A DNA stretch of 64,000 nucleotides from Cyanodermella asteris (lineage: Eukaryota; Ascomycota; Lecanoromycetes; Ostropales; Stictidaceae), in the NCBI GenBank assembly GCA_900618795.1, contig UYJD01000011.1, positions 1,026,880-1,090,879 of the forward strand, written 5' to 3'. Positions within the stretch are counted from its first letter, which is position 1; each line of letters begins with the position of its first letter. The notes beneath the pieces are model-generated. The model did not search any database and had not been told where the DNA came from. It was given only the letters and a program-made list of their open reading frames with translations. The translations under genes were made by a program, and so were the position numbers. This document shows, in pieces, positions 56,205 to 64,000 of the stretch.

Positions 56205-56809
56205 GCGAATGATTACTCACGCATGCCTTGCCGTATTTCAAGCTTGGAACGAAGTGAGATTGAAAGGAAGAGCAGAGTTTGCCTCATTCCGATGATAGCA
56301 TAACGATACAACTATAGCTTAGGCGGGCAAGCCAGGACTTTACGACATCCGGATAGGGTATTTGCAGCGAGGAGCAGTGCGAGGGGCTGGTATCAATCTC
56401 AGCAGGCGGAAAGTGCATGTCGTGCATCATTTGCCAGCTTGTCTTTGGTACTTGAAGAAGCTTGCATCAACAGATAGATCAATAACACGAAACGAGTCAT
56501 CTGCGCTCCAACATGAGCAGTTCGATAACACTCCCATGCGATGTGTTCGTAGGAACGATGTGTAATGGCAGTGCTTAGTTGACCTGGCTCCGGCCAAGCT
56601 CATCGCACGGTGGTCCTCAAATTTGGCAAACGTACATTGACAAGTTAACGACCATCATGCTTACGTCGTCCATCAATGACAATGATAAGCCAAGTTCTGG
56701 TTGTATGCGTGAAAACTATTCGTTTCTTGGTAATGATACATCCAGGTCGTCAATATGCTGAAATACTCAAACAAGCTCGAGACTTCCACCTGCCATCGCT
56801 CACGCCTGC
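56205..56809. other. Convergent intergenic region, no gene
   Basis: 605 bp between the Ran stop and the reductase stop; nothing recognised. Confidence 0.45.
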
Positions 56810-57859
56810 TTACTCGTCCTTGACGACAATGACCGCCTTGCCAAAGTTCTCACCCTTCAGCATCCCCACAAAAGCATCCGGAACATTCTCAATCCCCTTC
56901 GTCTCGCTCTGGCTAATCTTAAACGACCCGTCCTTGATCCACTGGCCCACCTTCTCCCGATGCTCCTTGGTATACTTGGGGCCCATGTTCTCATCCGTAA
57001 CAATGAAACCCGTCATCTTGATCCGTTTCCCCACGACCAACATCAGATTCTTAACACCATACTTCTCCTCCTCCTTGGCCGAGTACTGGCTGATCATACC
57101 ACACATGACGAAGCGCGCATGGTCCTTGGCGGCCACGAGCGCGGCGTCCAGCTGCTCGCCGCCCACGTTTTCGTAGTAGATGTCGATTCCATCGGGTGCG
57201 AGGCGGGACAGGGCGTCGGAAGGTTTCTCCTTCTTGTAGTTGAAGCCGCCGTCGAAGCCGAGCGTCTTCGTGATGTGATCCAACTTCTCATCCGAGCCGA
57301 CGCTACCGATGACTTTCAAGCCTTCGTGCTTCGCGAGCTGACCCACGATCTGGCCCACGGCCCCCGATGCGGCGGAGATGAATACCGTTTCACCCTTTTT
57401 CGGCTTCCCGAGCTCGAAGAAGCTCGAATATGCTGTCAGACCGGGCATGCCCAGGGCTCCGACGAAGTACTTCGTATCGACCCCGTACGGATTCTGGAGG
57501 ACCTTGGCCATCTTCGCGCGCGGTTCTTCGAGAGTGGCGATCTGGACAAAGGGGAGGAAGGCTTCGATGATGTCGCCTTCCTTGAAGCCATCGCGGTTGG
57601 ACTTGAGGACGCGGGCGATACCCGCGTTGTCGATTGGCTGGTCGAGTTGGAATCCAGGGCGGTAGGATTTGATCTTGGGGTCGCGCATGCGCCCGCGCTG
57701 GTAGGGGTCGATTGAGAGGTAGAGGACTTCGACGACCAGACCGTCCTTTGGAGCGGGCGCGGCATCATCGTGGCCGATGTCTTTGACTGTGAGATGTTGG
57801 CCAGGAACGGGCCAGCCGTTGGGAACTTCGTTAAAGATGACGGCTTTGTTGGGCGCCAT
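56810..57859 (-). CDS. NADP-dependent alkenal/curcumin-type double-bond reductase (349 aa)
   Basis: Zinc-free medium-chain reductase of the leukotriene B4 12-hydroxydehydrogenase / curcumin reductase group, reducing alpha,beta-unsaturated aldehydes and ketones with NADPH. Single exon, ATG 57859. The start MAPNKAVIFNEVPNGWPVPG and VLYLSIDPYQRGRM are typical; the NADPH-binding loop is ISAASGAVGQIVGQLAK (about 162-178), followed by GSVGSDEKLDHIT. The substrate-side motif is YYENVGGEQLDAAL. No zinc ligands and no signal peptide, so cytosolic detoxification or secondary reduction. Gene intact and of family length. Confidence 0.93.
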   Translation of the reverse strand: MAPNKAVIFNEVPNGWPVPGQHLTVKDIGHDDAAPAPKDGLVVEVLYLSIDPYQRGRMRDPKIKSYRPGFQLDQPIDNAGIARVLKSNRDGFKEGDIIEAFLPFVQIATLEEPRAKMAKVLQNPYGVDTKYFVGALGMPGLTAYSSFFELGKPKKGETVFISAASGAVGQIVGQLAKHEGLKVIGSVGSDEKLDHITKTLGFDGGFNYKKEKPSDALSRLAPDGIDIYYENVGGEQLDAALVAAKDHARFVMCGMISQYSAKEEEKYGVKNLMLVVGKRIKMTGFIVTDENMGPKYTKEHREKVGQWIKDGSFKISQSETKGIENVPDAFVGMLKGENFGKAVIVVKDE

Positions 57860-59276
57860 GATGGTGGATTACAGAGGGTTATGAGTTTTACAGGAAACGA
57901 GATGGGATTTCGATGCTCTACGAGGAGAGGGGGATAATAGGCAGTGACGGTGATTGGGATTCGAAAAGCAGGAGAGGGGATCTTGTGAGAGTTTTATACC
58001 CACGCGACGAAAAATGATAATCACCGTCGACTTTTCTCGAAAGTCCATCAAAGGCCTGCTTCGTCATCGATGCTTGTCAGTCAGTGCACGCCCCGACGAG
58101 TCACGGACAGTTCGTCTTCTAGATACAGTGCTATCTCCGCGAGCCGTCCTCTTCAGTTGAGTATCCCGACCAATCAGGCTCAGGCCGTCGAAGCTCAATT
58201 CCTGAGGCGCTCAAAGTTCATGCACAGGCGACATTCCTCTAGTGGGGTCGATGATGTTATTTCTAATCAACAATGGCGTACTGAAGGAGCTTCTCCCGAC
58301 GACGGGCCCCTGTCGAAAAATGACTTTTCACGCGATTGATTGGTTGAATTTAACCTCGGTATGAGCATCCTGATTCGAAGAGCAAAACGTCGAGATACGT
58401 TTGTAAGCTTGCTTCGCAAAGTGAACGCGCCCAAAAACAGCTCGGCAGTGTTGACGTTCCCGATCCGAAGGTGATAATGCCAGCTGCGAGGTAGGCATAA
58501 GTTGGTAGGCGGATCCGTTCGAACGTACGTTCACTTATTTAGTGTCGCCTGCAAGCTGAAACCGGCGGTCTGGACTGGGGACTCTGCGTGTTAAGGTTGC
58601 GGACGTATGAACAAATTTACGGGCGAGAACAGCGACATCGTGCCAACATGATAACATCACCAAACCCTCGTGCGTAGAACATGAGGGCTTTTCATCATTG
58701 TTAATTGGAACGATCAAATCTCTGACGGTTTTGTGTGCTCTGGGCCACACAAAAGCCCTGAGGTGCTGCTGCGCTCGGTGCTGTGTTAGGCCTCGGAATG
58801 GTGGATACAAATTCGACAGTCAATTCGCGCTTGGGTTGCGTCAGCCTGATTATTTGCCTGCTTCTTGCTCCTTGCTTCAGCTGCTGGAGTCGGTCTACAG
58901 GCTACTCCACAGCAGTCACCACCCTGATCCCCTTCAGCGATTTAAACGTTGACTGCCTGAACAATTTGTTCAGCGCAAAGTCAGCCTTCCCTACACGTGA
59001 CAGAGCTAGAACTAACAAGCCCGCTGATCCAAGAAGGACCATCAAATATACTTAGCGTGATCTATCCAGGTTTCGAAACAAGCTATTACGTACGGACCCG
59101 CACTGCCGAGCGGACTTCGGACACCTCGAACTGATCAGGCAAAAATCAGGCAAGCAGACCTAGCCTCGCTGCCCTCATGGCCAAAACTAGTTCCGGAACA
59201 TGGCCACAGTCATCGCAGACATGAATACTACGACCAGGACGTGCGTTCTACGCATTGCTTATGAAAGCAAAGCGCA
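57860..59276. other. Gene-poor stretch, nothing recognised
   Basis: About 1.4 kb upstream of the reductase; short open frames only. Confidence 0.45.
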
Positions 59277-60808
59277 ATGGAGCGCATTTACAAAACGGAT
59301 TATACGGGGCCTGGTAGGTATGGCGGTTCCGGCCTTGTTCACGAAGCAATCGACTTCGAAACTGGTGGGTCCAACAACACTAAAAGATCTGGCGGCAATT
59401 CTCATGACTATGGAGAGCGTTTTCCACATTCTGAACGACCACGCCCTTTTGTCCCTGTCCCTATCACGTGGTAAATGCGCCCAGGCCAAAAGGTCAGGCA
59501 TTTTCGTACATGAATAAAACATCGCCTTTCACCGCTAATCGAATAGCCAGCCGAGATCCAGAGGGATGCGGTCCGGACAGCTGAGGCTCGCAAGGATGCT
59601 CAGGCTTTGAGGCTCGACGAGATGCAAGATCACAAATAGGTGGGGCCTCGCGCAGAAGTGCTAAGACGAAGCACGTTGTCAGCTCTCAGCCTGGCAAACG
59701 CCCCAGTCCAGCGATTCGGGTGGGAAAGAGAAATGAGCCTGACATCAGCCTCTCCTGCTGTATAGTGCTGCATACTTTTGAGACCAAGTGCTCACTTTTA
59801 CGCGGACCAAGACGATGGCCTTCCCCAAAAGATCCTGCTGGGTTCTGTTTCGCTGAGGTGTTAGACTCGATCGAAAAAAGCGGGATCAATGACTCGAGAG
59901 CGAATTCAGCCTCGTCAGCGCTCAGCCTCCCACGTGACAAGGCAACGTCGAGCCCAAAGGCGGGGCTTCGGCGAGGCTTCATGAATTCCCAGCACCAATT
60001 TGGAAGGCTTGTTGTAGGTCGTTCCTTCAAGTCGAAGATTTGAGGTGATGTTCCCGCGCGAAAACCAGCTCGCCATTCTTCTATAACCGATTTGGACACT
60101 TTCCTTCTGAGCCCACCAGTCGCCCTGACTTACCTTGTCGACTAGACGCAGAAGCCGCACTGTCAAGATGAGCGAATATTTCACCGCCGTAATGGGGAAA
60201 AGACCGAAATGTTAGTTACGCTTACGTCGAAGTGGGCGATCGTGGGTAGAACCCAGACTGACAACGCTTTCCTAGCCGAAGTACAAAAAGATGAGGAGCG
60301 ATGGGATAATGCGCGCGCAGAAGCCCAAAAGGTGAAAGATAAACGGAGAGCTGAAAGGGCGTTGGTCAGCAACAGCTGTGCGAGATGCGGCGCTCTTATT
60401 AATTACCGGGCCGGCCCCAGCAGCAGAGCCGATTGTTCGTGGCTGGCAGTAGACCCCAGTGATAAAAAATATTGTGAGGCCTGTGGGTCCGAAATCGACC
60501 TGCGTGGTCATCGAAGGAATGCTGTCGGCGCTAACTACTACTATCGGGCGCAAGACTTTGGTAGTCAAGCGGATAACTCTCAAATGCATAAGGGTAGCGC
60601 CAATTCCAGTGGTAGCTCTCGCCATGATTCTTCTAGGCGATATCAGTCCGAAGACACTACTTTGTCAAGTCAAGAAGTCAGAAACACGCGTGGCCACGTT
60701 GGACTTGACTACCAAGACGATGTCCTTTGGGCGCATATTGGACCACAGCACCAGCAGGGCTATGCTTTGGGATCTGGTTGGGGTGAAGGGTGTCAATCCG
60801 GGCTTTGA
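59277..60808 (+). pseudogene. Possible decayed gene with paired CxxC motifs
   Basis: Coding-like pieces follow one another on the plus strand: from ATG 59277 YKTDYTGPGRYGGSGLVHEA; about 59550-59635 a charged helix EIQRDAVRTAEARKDAQALR; about 59690-60043 a Ser/Pro-rich part; and from 60209 a helix FLAEVQKDEERWDNARAEAQ, then CARC and CEAC about 40 residues apart, a possible zinc-ribbon-like unit, ending at 60808. Stops interrupt the first two pieces and no consistent set of introns was found, although GTAAAT at about 59472 to TAG at about 59549 could be one. The last 199-codon frame could also be a separate small gene. Family unknown. Confidence 0.35.
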
Positions 60809-62619
60809 TGTTCCGCGTGGGTCGAAATAACCGTCAGATGGAATGCTTTTCGACATGGGGGAGACATTGATCGATACAAGTGCTCTCAGCTTCCAAGTCG
60901 TTCTTGGAAGGCGTCCAGCAAGATAGCTCAACTTCAGTGACAGCAATATGAGTGCATGTTTACAGCAGCCACTTACCGTTCCTTTCATCTTCACACTCCG
61001 AGCTCGCGACAAAAACAGCTTCTAATGCCAGTAATGAATTATTCGCGAAGTCTTTGGATTCTTTGACGTGATCAGGCCATGAGAGAGAGCATGCAACAGG
61101 TTGATGTAGACAGCATAAAGGCAGATGTGCTCGAGTCGGGTCTTCAGCACTTTCTCGAAAAAGCAGGAGAAGGGAGTACATGATTTGACATGGAACTCAG
61201 TTCCGTACTAAGCTCGCTCCGCCCTCGGCGACCGGGCCGTCTGCTTTGCCGTGCAGGTCTTCGAGAACATCACATTGTGACGTATTGATCCGATAGCTTC
61301 GTTGAAGCGGCTGGCAAGACAGGCAATGTAATCCATATCACTCCGTGAGAGAAGAAAAGCGAATAGTATGTAGGCCTATGGCGGGAGATTCTTTGCCTTT
61401 CGTTGGTGGGATCATAATGGGTGAATAGCGCCTGCTGACCAGCCGTACTGGCTTGAAGTTGACCCACAGTGCTCTAGCATATAATGCTGGGGTCCATAAA
61501 GCGCGAATAGATGAGCTACAGATATTGACGAATAGGCCTGGTGCGGCAACGAAAGTGGACCAGCTTACTTCTGGCGCGTTCACCGCAATCCGCTGGCAAC
61601 CGGAGGTTCAAATTACCATAGAGCCGTATCATTGTGGCATGGTACCTGGTCAACGTCCGCGCAGGGAGAAACCATCAGAAATGTGAGTCTGCCTGTACAA
61701 TCGGCTCGATGGAAGCATAAGACTCACCAGCCGAAAATCGCGGCAAAGCGTAAAGATTCTCTCTCTCTGCAATATCCTACCCCATCTCACTCCTCAAGGA
61801 GAAGAGCCTGTTCAGGTGTACGAAATCGAACTGGGATTTGTGGAGGTAAAATAGGCAAGTCGTTGTCCGGCGATGGCGATAAAGAACTTTTCGACCGAAC
61901 TCGTCATCGCTGGACACGCGATTGAGGGCTCGACATCTTCCGTTATCATACAACGACATGCTACGAAACCGTGAGAAGTCGTTGATTGTGTACGAGCAGT
62001 TTGATTGGAATGCGATTCTATTCGATGTTTTTTCCAAGCGACTGGCGTCCGGTCCCGTGAAGATGAATTGCTTCGTCGGCTGGAGATGCTTAATTTTTGC
62101 TGCCAACATAGGCTGCACGAAAGCAAGTCGGCCAATTTTCTTGGATCTCGAATATGCATCCCGAAAAATATCCCAAGCGAGAGAAATTATGATGACAGGC
62201 TGTCTGAACACCAATGGTGGAAAAGTCCAATCTGGATAGGCAAGGAAATGGCGGGATTCTCTTTCCCCCCATTTGTACCTATCCTTTGCTAGATGATTTC
62301 GCGAAGACACTCATCGAATGTTTGGATTCCGGGGAGCAGACATACAATTGGATGACCAGGTTCCTGTTCATATCCTTCGAAGAAACACTACGGCTAACTG
62401 CTTCTGTTGCGTCTCAGGCCGCCTGGACTCTCCTTCACTGCATCGAGTCATGTTTCCTTCGGCAGCAATTGAGTATTGAACAGCCTTTCACGTTCAAAAT
62501 ATGCCTGTTGATGGTCTCTGTTTCTCTTTTCGACTTTCTCTTTGCCCAGGATATGCGCTTGTCACGAACCTTGATCACAACAATTTTGGCAGACTCCACA
62601 GAGATCCTGACCAGCGTCG
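60809..62619. other. Gene-poor stretch, nothing recognised
   Basis: About 1.8 kb without a supported gene. Open frames on both strands overlap heavily. Confidence 0.4.
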
Positions 62620-64000
62620 AATTTGAGTATCGACCACGCTCGAAGTGGTCCATTGCAGTGGACCAAGTCAGATCACGCCAGCGATCCTGTCCATCCAACA
62701 GGCGACCCCGTACTGATTTTCTGCAGCACGCTCCAAGTGCCGTTGGACTGCACGAATGGAGATTGCCAGGCAAGATACCCGCTTCAGCTATGCAAAATTT
62801 CAGCCAGGGATCAGGATTCGAAGAAAGACGCTATGGTTTTGAATTATAGAGGGCCTGGAAACCAGGGTATCGTTGCTTTTGAGAGCTTCGGGCCACTACA
62901 GCGCCTGTGAGTTGCTGATGCGTATCGAGTGTGTCGGCAGTGGACATTGACACGACTCTGCAGCTATGTCGGTCCTGATCGTGACATTATGAATTGGATG
63001 CCGAGGTGGTTAAGGCACGTCCAGCTGCATTATATGGGGTTATTCACTTCGTGCAGAGGCACAGAAGGTGATCTCCTATTTGACTGCCATACAAACTCCA
63101 CAAATCTATCTCCATCGCTGCTGGGAAACGCATCATCTACCGCTCTGGATGAGCTCGGGGAGTATGGCAAAGAATTGTCTGACCTTTGCCTTCAAGCACA
63201 AAGAGTTGGAGGCAACCTCATCGGGACCGCCTTCGCGGCTCGTGACATGATGCAGATAGTCGATGTTCTCGGCAAGGATGGTCTGCTGCGGTAATACGGT
63301 CTGTCGTACGGTATGGTCCTGGGGGCAACTGTATGTCGCAGCTTTGTTTCCAGATCGTATCGAACGATTGCTGATCGATGGCAATCTCGATGGCGAGCGG
63401 TACTATCATGAATATTCCCTGAGAATTCGAGTCAGCGGACGATATCTTTCTGGGCTTCTGCCAGGGCTGCATCTCGAACCCCGAGCTCGACCCACCGGCC
63501 AAGGGCACTATCAATGGCTCCGAACCCACAACAGCCTCCCAGCTCTGTGACTCTCTGTCCACGTTCGTCAAGAACCCCAAAGCGCCGCACCTCACAATAC
63601 CGGCAACCACACCGAACGGTACCGTCGACGTACCAACCACATACTCCGACCTGAAAGTCTTCAACTACACCGCGGTATCTCTATACTTTCCACTAAGCTG
63701 AGCAGCACCCTACTCGTCTCGACGGGATCTTACACCACAATGCAATAGTCTTTTACTCCCAGGCGTAAGCGCAAGCGGCCACAGATAACGCGCACAACGC
63801 CCATGAAGCGCTTCAGGGAACCAAGTGCAGCGATACATATCCGCGAGCAAAACCCCTCGAGGAGATCCTACCGTATATTGCACGCCTACATCACTCCAAT
63901 TGGATCGGTGGTGACCAAGATAATGCGCTGGAGGTTGCCTCGTGCGCGAGATGGGCGTTTGATGCGACGGAACGGCCACCGGGTTATTTTAGAACGACCC
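62620..64000 (+). pseudogene. Broken S33-type (tripeptidyl aminopeptidase-like) alpha/beta-hydrolase, runs off the window
   Basis: Family blocks occur in order but in different frames and with stops between them. LQVPLDCTNGDCQARYPL is at about 62731-62780; NYRGPGNQGIVAFESFGPLQ lies near 62840-62900; LCSYVGPDRDIMNWMPR lies near 62955-63005. DMMQIVDVLGKDGLLR is followed by a TAA and then YGLSYGMVLGATV, the nucleophile elbow with its Ser, near 63250-63340. Then, one frame over, come FPDRIERLLIDGNLDGERYY and FLGFCQGC. The C-terminal part from about 63820 reads KCSDTYPRAKPLEEILPYIA and GGDQDNALEVASCARWAF to the window end. At least four lesions. Live members are secreted serine peptidases that remove N-terminal peptides. 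The 3' end lies beyond the window. Confidence 0.8.

Overview
This window looks like nuclear DNA of a filamentous ascomycete (Pezizomycotina), most probably a dothideomycete. Most spliced genes have short introns of about 44-63 nt with GTRAGT-like donors and CAG/TAG acceptors (a few are 97-121 nt). The gene set includes the DUF7514 family, F-box-like proteins, a LaeA-like methyltransferase, GMC and class III OYE flavoenzymes, ROK1 and Ran. The class-level placement is inference from gene style; no marker gene was compared. Exon junctions were worked out by hand from splice signals, phase and family conservation.

Layout. 1-7 kb is gene-poor: a small coiled-coil gene (1136-1660), minisatellites (about 2296-2582), a DUF7514 gene (3462-4948) and a doubtful coiled-coil locus. 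7-13 kb holds a Cys-rich hypothetical gene, a secreted GMC oxidoreductase and an old-yellow-enzyme reductase. 13-18 kb holds a broken F-box gene, an intact F-box-like gene and a two-exon RRM-like hypothetical gene. 19-25 kb looks like an aromatic catabolism group: aldehyde dehydrogenase, a divergent 14-TM transporter interrupted by one TAG, and a carboxymuconate-cycloisomerase-like lyase. 25-37 kb is dense: ROK1 helicase, xylitol dehydrogenase, a membrane-anchored carboxylesterase, a beta-propeller lactonase, a six-exon aldo-keto reductase with an 8-nt microexon, and a Gfo/Idh/MocA dehydrogenase. 38-49 kb has a LaeA-like methyltransferase, a second MFS protein with a TAG between its halves and a long disordered N-terminus, a 386-bp MITE, and a secreted DUF5695 protein with one frameshift. 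49-58 kb has a large coiled-coil protein with a C-terminal membrane segment, a possible P450 tail relic, Ran GTPase and an alkenal/curcumin-type reductase. 58-64 kb is decayed: a possible broken gene with paired CxxC motifs and a multiply broken S33 peptidase that runs off the window.

How the genes fit together. Two functional neighbourhoods stand out. The first is aldehyde dehydrogenase + transporter + muconate-type lyase at 19-25 kb. The second is a run of sugar/polyol/lactone enzymes at 27.7-37.1 kb (xylitol dehydrogenase, aldose reductase type, lactonase, Gfo/Idh/MocA). Both groupings are inference from predicted chemistry and proximity.

The most unusual general property is how many otherwise well-conserved genes carry a single lesion: an in-frame stop, a 1-nt frame break or a phase mismatch. 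This may mean real gene decay, C-to-T type mutation or base errors in this sequence, and raw reads would decide.
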